Below, piece by piece: positions 40,837 to 49,139 of a stretch of DNA of 64,000 bases. Numbering within the stretch: position 1 is the stretch's first letter; every line of letters starts with the position of its first letter. Source of the DNA: Bradyrhizobium cajani (GTDB lineage: Bacteria; Pseudomonadota; Alphaproteobacteria; Rhizobiales; Xanthobacteraceae); the NCBI RefSeq assembly GCF_009759665.1, contig NZ_WQNE01000022.1, forward strand, positions 83,282 through 147,281, given 5' to 3'. Below the pieces are notes generated by a model, which did not search any database, was not told the origin of the DNA, and saw only the letters and a list, made by a program, of their open reading frames with translations. The translations under genes and the position numbers were made by a program.

Positions 40837-40852
40837 GATCCCGCTACTTCCT

Positions 40853-41212
40853 TCACGCTTCTTTCGTGAAGAACGGCACGAGTTTGCCGGCAAAGGGTTT
40901 GAAGCTCGCGGTGACCGAATCACCGATGGCAAGTCCACTCTCGCCATGGGCCATCATGCGGAATCCCTCGGCGCAATCCACCAGCAGGATGTTGTAGGGC
41001 ACGTGCGTGCGCGTCTCGGGCGTGGCGGCGCGGCAGACCAGCGAGGTCGCATAAACCCTGCCCTTGCCGCTGGCGCGCTGCTCGCGTGGATCGGGCGCGC
41101 CGCAGGCCGCGCAGAAGGCGCGGTGGAAATACTGCACATGGCCGCATGCGCCGCAGGTCTGGAAGGTGATGGCCGCTTCGCCCCTGGTCCAATCCGCGAT
41201 TCGGTCGCTCAT
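40853..41212 (-). CDS. DUF35 zinc-ribbon/OB-fold protein, thiolase partner
   Basis: A 119-residue OB-fold protein with an N-terminal rubredoxin-like zinc ribbon. The cysteines are in CGACGHVQYF and FCAACGAPDPREQ (residues 20-41), two CxxC pairs. The C-terminal part (VYATSLVCRAATPETRTHVPYNILLVD) is the OB-fold seen in DUF35 proteins, which act as partners of thiolase-fold enzymes and are thought to bind acyl-CoA. The gene overlaps the thiolase-fold gene by four bases (ATGA), a sign of a fixed complex. Confidence 0.9.
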   Translation of the reverse strand: MSDRIADWTRGEAAITFQTCGACGHVQYFHRAFCAACGAPDPREQRASGKGRVYATSLVCRAATPETRTHVPYNILLVDCAEGFRMMAHGESGLAIGDSVTASFKPFAGKLVPFFTKEA

Positions 41213-42345
41213 CGCACCCGCTCCAGGAACATGCTGACGTGAGACGACAGCACGCCGCCGTCGCCGTGCAAAAGCGCGATCGAGGCGTCGCGCACCTGGC
41301 GGCTAGCCGCCCGCCCCGTCATCTGCAAATGCGCTTCGACCAGATGCGCCATGGCGCCGCCGACGCCGCAATGGCCATAGCTGAGCAGCCCGCCATGGGT
41401 ATTCAGCGGCATGACGCCGCCGCGGCCGAAATGGCCGGCGCGCACGCGCGCGGCCGCCTCACCGCGCCCGGCGAGGCCGAGGTCCTCCAGCAGCATCGCG
41501 AGCGTGATCGTGAAACTGTCATAGATGGCGGCATAGCGGACGTCGGAGATCGCAAGGCCCGTGGCCTCCCTGGCGCGCGCGATGGAGATTTCCGCACCGA
41601 GCTCGCTGAGCGAAGGTGCTGCCGTGACATGCTGATGGGTGTGTGCCTGGGCGCAGCCGCGGATGCGCACGCCGGCCTCCCCGGTCCGCTCGCGGCTGAC
41701 GACGAAGGCGGCACCGCCGTCGGAGACCGGGCAACAGTCGAGCAGCTTCAGCGGCATCGCCACCGGCTTCGAGGCCATGACGTCGGCGACCGTGATGGGA
41801 TCGTGAAATTGCGCGCCGGGATGGGTGCAGGCGTGGGCGCGCATCAGCACCGCAAACTCCGCGAGGTCCTCTTCGGTCACGCCATATTCGTGCATGTAGC
41901 GGCTGGCGACGAGGCCGTAATAGGCCGGAATGGTCGGCCCCAGCGGCACCTCGTAATCGGGATTCCCGACCTGCGCCAGCGCCTGGATCGAGGCGTCGCG
42001 GCTCTGCCCGGTCAGACGATTCTCGCCGGCGACGACCAGCACATTGCGTGCAACGCCCGCGTCGACGAGGTGATGCGCGAGCATCGTCATCGCAAGCCCG
42101 GTGGCACCGCCGACCTGCACGGCATGGGCGTAAGACGGACGAATGCCGAAATGCTCCGCGAACACAGTCGCCAGCATGATGTGCGGCGAGACGGTGGAGT
42201 AGCCGCAGAGAACGCCGTCGATGTCGGCACGCCTGAGCCCGGCATCGTCGAGCGCAGCTTGCGCGGCCTTGCTCATCAGGTCGAGCGAGGATGAGCCTTC
42301 GTGCTTGCCGAAAGGCGTGAGGCCGACGCCGGTGATGAAGCTCAT
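41209..42345 (-). CDS. Thiolase-fold protein lacking the catalytic cysteines
   Basis: A 378-residue member of the thiolase superfamily in the SCP-x/Ltp group. At the nucleophile position, where thiolases have a cysteine (as in KVCGSGMKA), this protein reads VQVGGATGLAMT. At the second cysteine position it has LLHGDGG. The histidine loop is partly kept in NTHGGLLSYGHCGVGGAM. It therefore cannot work as a normal thiolase. Known relatives, such as Ltp2 with a DUF35 partner in actinobacterial steroid degradation, are retro-aldolases. It overlaps the DUF35 gene by ATGA. The substrate is unknown. Confidence 0.85.
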   Translation of the reverse strand: MSFITGVGLTPFGKHEGSSSLDLMSKAAQAALDDAGLRRADIDGVLCGYSTVSPHIMLATVFAEHFGIRPSYAHAVQVGGATGLAMTMLAHHLVDAGVARNVLVVAGENRLTGQSRDASIQALAQVGNPDYEVPLGPTIPAYYGLVASRYMHEYGVTEEDLAEFAVLMRAHACTHPGAQFHDPITVADVMASKPVAMPLKLLDCCPVSDGGAAFVVSRERTGEAGVRIRGCAQAHTHQHVTAAPSLSELGAEISIARAREATGLAISDVRYAAIYDSFTITLAMLLEDLGLAGRGEAAARVRAGHFGRGGVMPLNTHGGLLSYGHCGVGGAMAHLVEAHLQMTGRAASRQVRDASIALLHGDGGVLSSHVSMFLERVR

Positions 42346-42380
42346 CGCAGTATGACCTTCCGTGCTCGGCGCGCAGCGCG

Positions 42381-43376
42381 CTACTGCAACACCATCTCCA
42401 CCCGGCGGTTCCGCGCGCGCCCGACGTCGGTTGTGTTATTGCCGAGCGGCGCGTAGCTGGCAACGCCGGCTGCCGACAGGCGCCTGGGATCAACCTTGTA
42501 AGTCGTCGCCAATGCATCCACGACCGTTTGCGCGCGCGCCTTCGACAAGGCCAGATTGGCCTCCAGCGAACCCTGGTTGTCGGTGTGCCCCACGATGTGG
42601 ACCTTGAGCGATCCGTCTGACTGGAGCAACTTCGCCATCTGGTCGACTTGAGCTTTCGACTCCGGCTTGATGACGGATTTGCCCGTATCGAAGTACAGCC
42701 CATACAGCGCCACCTTGCCGTCGGCCTGGAGGCCCTTCGTCAAGGCGTTCACGTCCACCAGCACCTTGTCGGATTCCATGGCCTTGGGTTCGACGATCTC
42801 CACGATCGTGGCCACGTACTTGCTGGACAGCGCAAAGGTGCCAGGCCTGGCCGTGAGAATCCCGACATGCAGCGTCGTGCCGGACGCGTTCACGGTCCCG
42901 TACCAGTAGCGTTCGGTCCCGGATTCCTGCCACTGCTGGAGCAGGGTGATCGGGCTCCACCCTTCAAGTTCGGCCTTCGGCAGCGATGGATTGGCCGGAA
43001 GCTTGCGAAGCTGGCCAAAGTCCCGCGCCCCGCAATTGTCGGCGCAGCTATCCTGCCTTGCCGCACCGGCGCGCTCCAGCGCCTGCTCGTAGTTGCGCTG
43101 GACTTCCAAAACCGACTTTCCGGCCGGCGCGAGGTAGAACAAGCGCGTGACACGGCCCTCGATCTTCGCGACCTCGCCATTCTGGCTTCCTCGCGGGATG
43201 CCGACCTGGTCGAAGCCTTTCACATCCTGCGCGACGAGCCAGGAGCCCGCATAACGGCTGATCAGCGCATGGTCGCGCGCATCAGGGGCGTCGGCCGGCA
43301 TCGCGGCACGAGCGACGACAGGTACGGCAAGTACGATGCTGCACGCGACGGCGAGCAGGCGGGCGAAGGCAATCAT
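42381..43376 (-). CDS. OmpA-family lipoprotein-like protein with DUF4892
   Basis: A 331-residue exported protein. The signal peptide occupies residues 1-24. The middle part fits the DUF4892 pattern (RLFYLAPAGKSVLEVQRNYEQALERAG, YWYGTVNAS). The last 120 residues are a peptidoglycan-binding OmpA domain, with YGLYFDTGKSVIKPESKAQVDQMAKLLQ, HIVGHTDNQGSLEANLALSKARAQ and the final GRARNRRVEMVL. It probably ties the outer membrane to the cell wall. It lies 35 bases after the thiolase-fold gene start on the opposite side, with no clear operon. Confidence 0.88.
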   Translation of the reverse strand: MIAFARLLAVACSIVLAVPVVARAAMPADAPDARDHALISRYAGSWLVAQDVKGFDQVGIPRGSQNGEVAKIEGRVTRLFYLAPAGKSVLEVQRNYEQALERAGAARQDSCADNCGARDFGQLRKLPANPSLPKAELEGWSPITLLQQWQESGTERYWYGTVNASGTTLHVGILTARPGTFALSSKYVATIVEIVEPKAMESDKVLVDVNALTKGLQADGKVALYGLYFDTGKSVIKPESKAQVDQMAKLLQSDGSLKVHIVGHTDNQGSLEANLALSKARAQTVVDALATTYKVDPRRLSAAGVASYAPLGNNTTDVGRARNRRVEMVLQ

Positions 43377-43511
43377 GAGAAGGTCCGTTTCGCAGTTCCG
43401 GGGCCGCTAGAAGGGGCATGCGGGGGCCCCACTCCGGCCAGCAGATATTGTTGAACAATGGATACATCCTCACGACTACATCGTCGCTTGGCGCAACCTA
43501 CATACCAATTC

Positions 43512-44714
43512 CTACCCGTCGGCGACAGCCCTGGTGACGCCGTCGCGAACCATGACTGCGATCTCGTCGGCGGAATAGCCGAGCTCGCGCAGGATCTCTG
43601 CGCCGTGCTCGTTGAGGCGCGGCGCCAGCCGCACCGGCTCGGCTTCCGTTTCCGACCAGGTGGTCGTCACTTTCATGCTGCGGATCCGGCCTTCTGTGGG
43701 ATGCTCGACGATCGGAAAGAAGCCGGTCGCCTCGAGATGCTCGTCATGCAGGATCGACGCGAGGTCGTGCATCGGCATCACGGGCACGTCGGCCTTTGTG
43801 AGCAGATCGATCCATTCGGCCGTGGCGCGCGTCTCGAAGATGCGCGCGAGTTCGGCATAGACGACGTCGATATTGGCGGCGCGGCCAGCGAAGGTCGCGA
43901 ATTTGGGATCGGCACGGAGATCGTCGCGCGCCGTGGCCTTAAAGAAGTTCTCCCACTGCTTGTCGTTGTAGACGATGACGCTGAGATAGCCGTCCGACGT
44001 CTTGTAAGGCCTGCGGTCGCGCGAGAGGTGGCGGGCGTAGCCGCCCTTGTCGAGCGGCGGCTCGTAGGTGAGCCCGCCCATGTGGTCGCCCATGACGAAG
44101 CCGGCCATGGTCTCGAACATCGGGATGTCGACGCGCTGGCCGCGACCGGTGCGGTCGCGATGCACGAGGCTGGCGCAGATCGCACCGACCGCGGTGAGGC
44201 CGACGATGCGGTCGACCAGCGCGTTCGGCACATAGCGCGGCACGCCGTCGCCGGTCTGCGCCATCAGCGCCGGCAACGCGGTGGCGCCCTGGATCAGATC
44301 GTCATAGGCGGGCTTTGCCGCATAGGGGCCGTCCTGGCCGAAGCCGAACACGCCGGCATAGACCAGGCGCGGGTTGATTGCGGAGACGACGTCGTAGCCG
44401 AGTTGAAGCCGCGCCATCGCCTGCGGGCGGACGTTGTAGACGAGCACGTCGGCATCCCTCAGCAGCCGCAGCACGGCCTCGCGCCCAGCCGGCTTCTTGA
44501 GGTCGAGGCAGATCGAGCGCTTGCTGCGGTTGGTGTTGAGGAACACCGGGCCCATGCCGGCGTGCCGCGTCGGGCCGATCAGCCGGGTCACGTCGCCATC
44601 GAGCGATTCCACCTTGATGACGTCAGCGCCATAGTCACCGAGCATCTGGGTCGCATAGGGCCCCATCAGCACGGTGGTCATGTCGATGACCTTGATGCCT
44701 TTCAGCGGCCCCAT
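43512..44714 (-). CDS. CaiB/BaiF-family CoA transferase
   Basis: A 400-residue class III CoA transferase. The N-terminal block GIKVIDMTTVLMGPYATQMLGDYGADVIKVE and the catalytic aspartate in KPAYDDLIQGATALPALM (near residue 165) are intact, as is the GLTAVGAI segment. Family III enzymes move CoA between carboxylic acids through an aspartyl-CoA intermediate. I start at the ATG at 44714 (MGPLKGIKV); the in-frame stretch upstream is shadow sequence. The donor and acceptor acids are not known. The next gene upstream is a small coiled-coil protein. Confidence 0.92.
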   Translation of the reverse strand: MGPLKGIKVIDMTTVLMGPYATQMLGDYGADVIKVESLDGDVTRLIGPTRHAGMGPVFLNTNRSKRSICLDLKKPAGREAVLRLLRDADVLVYNVRPQAMARLQLGYDVVSAINPRLVYAGVFGFGQDGPYAAKPAYDDLIQGATALPALMAQTGDGVPRYVPNALVDRIVGLTAVGAICASLVHRDRTGRGQRVDIPMFETMAGFVMGDHMGGLTYEPPLDKGGYARHLSRDRRPYKTSDGYLSVIVYNDKQWENFFKATARDDLRADPKFATFAGRAANIDVVYAELARIFETRATAEWIDLLTKADVPVMPMHDLASILHDEHLEATGFFPIVEHPTEGRIRSMKVTTTWSETEAEPVRLAPRLNEHGAEILRELGYSADEIAVMVRDGVTRAVADG

Positions 44715-44840
44715 CGTTTGCTCCCGATTGCGCAGGGCGCGGCTGGCCCTTGCAATTTCGGTCCAGCTAACGGCAGCACCGCCGCGCGCGCAAGGGCGAC
44801 CGGCGTATGGCCGCATGCACCGTGCGGCGATACCGGGTCG

Positions 44841-45047
44841 CTATTTCTTCTGGCGGGATTCGCGGATCTTGAGGAGCCGGTCGAGCTCGTCGTTCTGCTG
44901 GTTGATGCGGTCGGCGATCCGTGACTCGTTCTGCTCGCCGGAGGCGGCAGCGGCCTGCTCGATGAGCTGGCGGATATTGTCCTCGAGGATCGCAATGCGG
45001 TCGTTGAGTGCGTCCATCGACAGCGAATCTTCGTAGCCATTGCTCAT
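44841..45047 (-). CDS. Small coiled-coil protein
   Basis: A 68-residue protein without a recognised domain. The sequence MSNGYEDSLSMDALNDRIAI, followed by LEDNIRQLIEQAAAASG and then IADRINQQNDELDRLLKIRESRQKK, has heptad spacing of leucine and isoleucine, so it should form a helical hairpin or coiled coil. A purine-rich site precedes the ATG at 45047. It is flanked by a palindromic repeat and the CoA transferase gene. Function unknown. Confidence 0.75.
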   Translation of the reverse strand: MSNGYEDSLSMDALNDRIAILEDNIRQLIEQAAAASGEQNESRIADRINQQNDELDRLLKIRESRQKK

Positions 45048-45080
45048 GATGCATTTCCCGCAAAATCAATCAGGAGCGAT

Positions 45081-45166
45081 AAGGTGGGCAAAGCATAGCG
45101 TGTCCACCTTGATCTAGCGCAAGGAAGAAGATGGGCACGGCGCATAGCGCCTTTGCCCACCCCACG
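45081..45166. repeat. Palindromic repeat (GGTGGGCAAAG type), copy 2
   Basis: AAGGTGGGCAAAG at 45081-45093 pairs with CTTTGCCCACC around 45151-45161. It contains the same GGGCACGGCGC core as the copy at 8589-8707. It lies between the thiolase stop and the coiled-coil gene. Confidence 0.85.
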
Positions 45167-45171
45167 AGAGC

Positions 45172-46341
45172 CTACTTCAACGGCTCCAGCACGGAGACGT
45201 AGTTGGCAACGGCGGCGCCGCCCATGTTGAAGATGCCGCCCAGCTTGGCATTCTTGAGCTGCATGCCCTCGGGCGCCTGGCCGGCGAGCTGCATCGCGGT
45301 CATCACATGCATCGAGACGCCGGTGGCACCGATCGGATGGCCCTTGGCCTTGAGGCCGCCGGACGGGTTGACCGGCAGCTTGCCGTCCTTGAGCGTCCAG
45401 CCTTCCTTGATGGCGCGGGCGCCCTGCCCCTTCGGCGTCAGGCCCATGGCTTCGTATTCGATCAGCTCGGCGACGGTGAAGCAGTCATGGGTCTCGACGA
45501 AGGAGAGATCGGACAGCGTCACGCCCGCCTTCTCCAGCGCGCGCTGCCAGGCCACCGTGCAGCCCTCGAACTGGAGGATGTCGCGCTTGGACATCGGCAA
45601 AAAGTCCTGGGCGTGCGCGGTGGCGCGGAAGCCGATCGACTTGCTCATGGTCTTGGCGGTCGCGGCATCGGCCAGCACCAGCGCGGCGGCGCCGTCGGAG
45701 ACCAGCGAGCAGTCGGTGCGCTTCAGGGGGCCCGCGACGTAAGGGTTCTTCTCGCTCTCGGCGCGGCAGAAGTCGAAGCCAAAGTCCTTGCGCATCTGGG
45801 CGAAGGGATTGGCGACGCCGTTCTTGTGGTTCTTGGCCGCGATCAGCGCCAGCGCATCGGACTGGTCGCCGTATTTCTGGAAGTAGGAGCTGGCGATCTT
45901 GCCGAACACGCCGGCGAAGCCGCCGACCGTGTCGCCATCCTCAGGCAGGTAGGACGCCTTGAGCAGGTTCTTGCCGATCTCCGGACCCGGCGTGCGCGTC
46001 ATCTGCTCGACGCCGACAACGAGCACGATCTTGGCCGCCCCTGCGGCAATCGCGCGCAGGCCCTGGTGCACGGCGGCCGAGCCCGTGGCACAGGCGTTCT
46101 CGACCCGGGTCGCCGGCTTGAAGCGCAGCTTAGGGTCGGCCTGGAGCACCAGCGAGGCGGTAAAATCCTGGGGCGAGAAGCCGGCGTTGAAATGGCCAAG
46201 CACGATTTCGTCGACATCGGAGGCCGAAACACCGGCATCCGCCAGCGCCTCATTGGCCACGCGGGTGACGAGGCTTTCGACGGTCTCGGTGTCGAACTTG
46301 CCGAAGGGCGTATGCGCCCATCCGACGATGCTGGCGGTCAT
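45172..46341 (-). CDS. Thiolase, SCP-x-like
   Basis: A 389-residue thiolase. The nucleophilic cysteine is present in VENACATGSAAVHQG (about residue 86), and the histidine loop in PVNPSGGLKAKGHPIGATGVSM. The position of the second cysteine reads KLGGIFNMGGAAVAN, so the proton-shuttling cysteine is not obvious. This pattern is common in the SCP-x-like acyl-CoA thiolases. A palindrome sits in its promoter. It is transcribed like the sugar operon, but a 58-base gap with that palindrome suggests its own promoter. Confidence 0.9.
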   Translation of the reverse strand: MTASIVGWAHTPFGKFDTETVESLVTRVANEALADAGVSASDVDEIVLGHFNAGFSPQDFTASLVLQADPKLRFKPATRVENACATGSAAVHQGLRAIAAGAAKIVLVVGVEQMTRTPGPEIGKNLLKASYLPEDGDTVGGFAGVFGKIASSYFQKYGDQSDALALIAAKNHKNGVANPFAQMRKDFGFDFCRAESEKNPYVAGPLKRTDCSLVSDGAAALVLADAATAKTMSKSIGFRATAHAQDFLPMSKRDILQFEGCTVAWQRALEKAGVTLSDLSFVETHDCFTVAELIEYEAMGLTPKGQGARAIKEGWTLKDGKLPVNPSGGLKAKGHPIGATGVSMHVMTAMQLAGQAPEGMQLKNAKLGGIFNMGGAAVANYVSVLEPLK

Positions 46342-46369
46342 GGTCTTCTCTCCCTCGCGTCTTATCTGA

Positions 46370-46382
46370 GCTAAGTCTTAGC
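46370..46382. promoter_or_regulatory. 13-base palindrome before the thiolase gene
   Basis: GCTAAG-T-CTTAGC is a perfect odd palindrome 29 bases upstream of the thiolase ATG (46341), in the gap to the eda stop codon. It may be an operator; the cognate regulator is not adjacent. Confidence 0.4.
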
Positions 46383-46399
46383 CCAAGGATGGCAAGACT

Positions 46400-47050
46400 T
46401 CACGCGCCTTTCAGGGCCTTGAGGGTGCGCTGGCAGATGGCAGTTATGCCGGCCCAGTTCCCGGCCCTGATCTCGGCCGTCGGGCACAGCCAGGAACCGC
46501 CGACCGCGACCACATTGGGCTCGGCGAGCCAGGTCGCCGCATTGGCCTCGCCGACGCCGCCGGTGGGGCAGAACCGCACGTTCGGGAACGGGCCGCCGAG
46601 GGCGCGCAGGCCCTTGATACCGCCGGCCTGCTCGGCCGGGAAGAATTTTGCGACGTCGAAGCCGTGGGTCAGCGCCATCATCAGCTCGGAGGCGGTGGCA
46701 ATGCCGGGCGCGAACGGCAAGGCGCTGTCGGCGGCGGCCTTCAGCAGGTCAGGGGTCAGGCCCGGGCTGATGCCGAACCTGACGCCGAGCTTCTCGACGC
46801 GGGTGAAGTCGGCCGGATTGAGAATTGTGCCGATGCCGACCGCCGCCTCGGGGACTTCGGCCATCATCGCCCTTGCGGCCTCGATCGCAACAGGGGTGCG
46901 CAGGGTCACCTCCAGCGTGCGGACGCCGCCGGCGACCAGCGCGCGTGCCAGCGGCACCGCATCCTGGATGCGCTCGATGGTGAGGACGGGAATGACGGTC
47001 GCGTCCCGAAACAGCGCGACGAGTTGGTTCTGTTGAGCAGCCGTGGTCAT
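46400..47050 (-). CDS. eda: 2-keto-3-deoxy-6-phosphogluconate aldolase
   Basis: A 216-residue class I aldolase that cleaves KDPG to pyruvate and glyceraldehyde 3-phosphate. The catalytic glutamate is in LEVTLRTP (about residue 48), and the Schiff-base lysine in GFDVAKFFPAEQAGG (about residue 136). The phosphate-binding GTI and PTGGV segments are intact. The start at 47050 follows the kdgK gene by 22 bases. Its place at the end of a sugar-uptake operon supports a semi-phosphorylative Entner-Doudoroff route. Confidence 0.95.
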   Translation of the reverse strand: MTTAAQQNQLVALFRDATVIPVLTIERIQDAVPLARALVAGGVRTLEVTLRTPVAIEAARAMMAEVPEAAVGIGTILNPADFTRVEKLGVRFGISPGLTPDLLKAAADSALPFAPGIATASELMMALTHGFDVAKFFPAEQAGGIKGLRALGGPFPNVRFCPTGGVGEANAATWLAEPNVVAVGGSWLCPTAEIRAGNWAGITAICQRTLKALKGA

Positions 47051-47072
47051 GTCTTGGGTCTTGGCTTTCGTT

Positions 47073-48059
47073 TCACTTGGTCGCCTGGCGCGAAGATGCC
47101 GGCCGGTGCCGCTTCTTCGGTGGCATGGCATAGCCCGGAATGATGGCGCCGGGATAGCAGATCACGAGGCTGGCCAGGCGATGCCCGGCCTGGGCCGCCT
47201 CGACCGGCTCGGAGCCGCCGAGCCGGGCCGCGATATAGGCCGCGGCAAAGCTGTCGCCGGCCGCCGTGGTGTCAACGACGGGCTTGGTCATTGGTTCGGC
47301 ACGAACCTCGCTCGTGCCCCCGGGGAAGCGCAGCAGGCTCACGGGCTCGGCCAGCCGGAATACCAGCTCGGGCGTCGGGATGCGCGCCATCAGCTGCTCG
47401 TGGCTCTCGCCGGGATAGAGCGCGAGCAGGTCCTCGGTCGAGGTCAGCACGATGTCGGCGGCCGCGAAGGCTGCGGCGAACACCTCGCGCGCGACATCGC
47501 GGTCGGGCCACCCGCGTGCGCGGAAATTGGTGTCGAACACGAAGCGGGTGCCGAGCAGGCGCGCGCGCTTGATCGCGGCGAACAGGCGCTCGCGCCCGGG
47601 CGCATCGTAGATCGAAAGCGTGATCGCGGAGAGATAGACGACGTCGTAGCTCATCAGCGAGTTGAGGAGCTCGTCGGTCTCCGGCAGGCTCATCAGCTGG
47701 CGCGCCGCCGCGCTGTCGCGCCAGTGGAAGAACTGGCGCTCGCCCTTGGCGTCCGTCTGGATCATGTAGAGGCCGGGCAGCTTGCCCGGCAACCGCGCGA
47801 CGCGCCGGGTGCCGACGCCCTCGGCATTCCAGGCCGCGATCATCTCATCGCTCAAGGCATCATCGCCGAGCGCGGTGAGATAGTCGACCTTGACATCGAG
47901 CCGCGCCAGATACACCGCGGTGTTGAGGGTGTCGCCGCCGAGGCCGCGCGAATACAGGCCGCCGCCCTGCCCGGCAGACTGTCCCGCGGACTGTCCCGCC
48001 CCTTGGGCCTGCCTGAGCTCGACCATGCATTCGCCGATGCAAGCAACGCTCGCCATCAT
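47073..48059 (-). CDS. kdgK: PfkB-family sugar kinase, probable 2-keto-3-deoxygluconate kinase
   Basis: A 328-residue ribokinase-family enzyme. The N-terminal GECMVEL and GLGGDTLNTAVYLARL and the C-terminal signature VVDTTAAGDSFAAAY (with the catalytic aspartate) are present. It resembles KDG kinases, which make KDPG for the adjacent aldolase. Residues near 20-33 carry an AGQSAGQSAGQ insertion encoded by a 12-base tandem duplication at 47977-48000. The gene follows denD by 20 bases and precedes eda by 22 bases. Confidence 0.9.
   Translation of the reverse strand: MMASVACIGECMVELRQAQGAGQSAGQSAGQGGGLYSRGLGGDTLNTAVYLARLDVKVDYLTALGDDALSDEMIAAWNAEGVGTRRVARLPGKLPGLYMIQTDAKGERQFFHWRDSAAARQLMSLPETDELLNSLMSYDVVYLSAITLSIYDAPGRERLFAAIKRARLLGTRFVFDTNFRARGWPDRDVAREVFAAAFAAADIVLTSTEDLLALYPGESHEQLMARIPTPELVFRLAEPVSLLRFPGGTSEVRAEPMTKPVVDTTAAGDSFAAAYIAARLGGSEPVEAAQAGHRLASLVICYPGAIIPGYAMPPKKRHRPASSRQATK
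47977..48000. repeat. 12-base in-frame tandem duplication in kdgK
   Basis: GACTGTCCCGCG at 47977-47988 is followed by GACTGTCCCGCC at 47989-48000. On the coding strand it adds one GQSA unit to the kinase. It looks like a recent slippage event. Confidence 0.8.
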
Positions 48060-48079
48060 GTGACCCGCTCAGCCAGAGA

Positions 48080-49066
48080 TCAGGCGACGAAATTGCCGCC
48101 GAGCTCGTCTTCGATGTGAATGCGGATGATGTCGTCGAAATTCTTCTCGGCCGTGGTGAAGCCGAGCTCGAGCGACCGCTTTGCATTGAAATTGCGCGGC
48201 CAGCCGCCGACGATGCCGACGATGAAGGGATCGGGCTCCCGCTTGATGCGCGCGGCGACCTTCTCGCCCGCGACGCGCTTCAAGGCCGCGATCTGCTCGC
48301 CGACCGTGGCCGACAGGCCCGGCATGGTCAGATTGCGGCGCGGACCGACGGCCGCGAGGTCCATGGTGCCGGCGTGGAGCAGGAAGCCGACAGCGGAGCG
48401 CGGCGTCGCGTGCCAATGGCGGACGTCCTCGGAGACCGGCAGGACTGCCTCCTTGCCCGACAGCGGCTCGCGCAGGATGTTGGAGAAGAAGCCAGAGGCC
48501 GCCTTGTTGGGCAGGCCCGGGCGGATGCAGATGGTCGGCAGGCGGATGCCGATGCCGTCGAGGAAGCCGCGGCGGGAATAGTCGGCGAGCAGGAGTTCGC
48601 CGATCGCCTTCTGGGTGCCGTAGCTGAGCAGCGGCGTGTGGAAGAACTCATCGCCGATCGCGTCCGGGAATGGCGCGCCGAACACCGCGATCGACGAGGT
48701 GAAGACCACGCGCGGCTTGTAACCGCCACCGACGAGGCGGATGGCGTCGAGCAGCATCCGCGTGCCGTCGAGATTGATGCGGTAGCCCTTGTCGAAATCG
48801 AGCTCGGCTTCGCCGGAGACGATCGCGGCGAGATGGAAGATCACGTCGGGGCGGCCGGCGATCAGCTTTTCGGCCGCGCCCGGCACGGCGAAATCGCCCG
48901 ACACGGTCTCGACGGGAAAGCCGGCCTTTTCCGGCTTCTTCGGCTCGACCACGTCATGCATGGTCAGCCTGGTGACGTCGCTCTTGCCGAGCCGGCCGTC
49001 GCGAAGCAGCCGTTCGCAGAGTTTGCGGCCGACCATGCCGGCGGCGCCCAGAACCAGAATGTGCAA
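48080..49066 (-). CDS. denD: DenD-like NAD-dependent sugar-acid dehydrogenase
   Basis: A 328-residue extended short-chain dehydrogenase. The Rossmann motif GAAGMVGRKLCERLL is at residues 7-21, and the catalytic tyrosine and lysine are in LLSYGTQKAIGE. It resembles D-erythronate 2-dehydrogenase and uronate-acting relatives. In a sugar operon with a kinase and KDPG aldolase it more likely oxidises the imported sugar or sugar acid, but the substrate cannot be read from sequence. The start at 49066 follows AGGAG. It lies 73 bases after the permease gene. Confidence 0.88.
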   Translation of the reverse strand: MHILVLGAAGMVGRKLCERLLRDGRLGKSDVTRLTMHDVVEPKKPEKAGFPVETVSGDFAVPGAAEKLIAGRPDVIFHLAAIVSGEAELDFDKGYRINLDGTRMLLDAIRLVGGGYKPRVVFTSSIAVFGAPFPDAIGDEFFHTPLLSYGTQKAIGELLLADYSRRGFLDGIGIRLPTICIRPGLPNKAASGFFSNILREPLSGKEAVLPVSEDVRHWHATPRSAVGFLLHAGTMDLAAVGPRRNLTMPGLSATVGEQIAALKRVAGEKVAARIKREPDPFIVGIVGGWPRNFNAKRSLELGFTTAEKNFDDIIRIHIEDELGGNFVA

Positions 49067-49139
49067 GAGCCTACTCCTTCTTATTGGCTTATTGGCCGGA
49101 GCGCGTCAGGCCCGGCGCGCTCTCATGGCGGCCCCGCAA

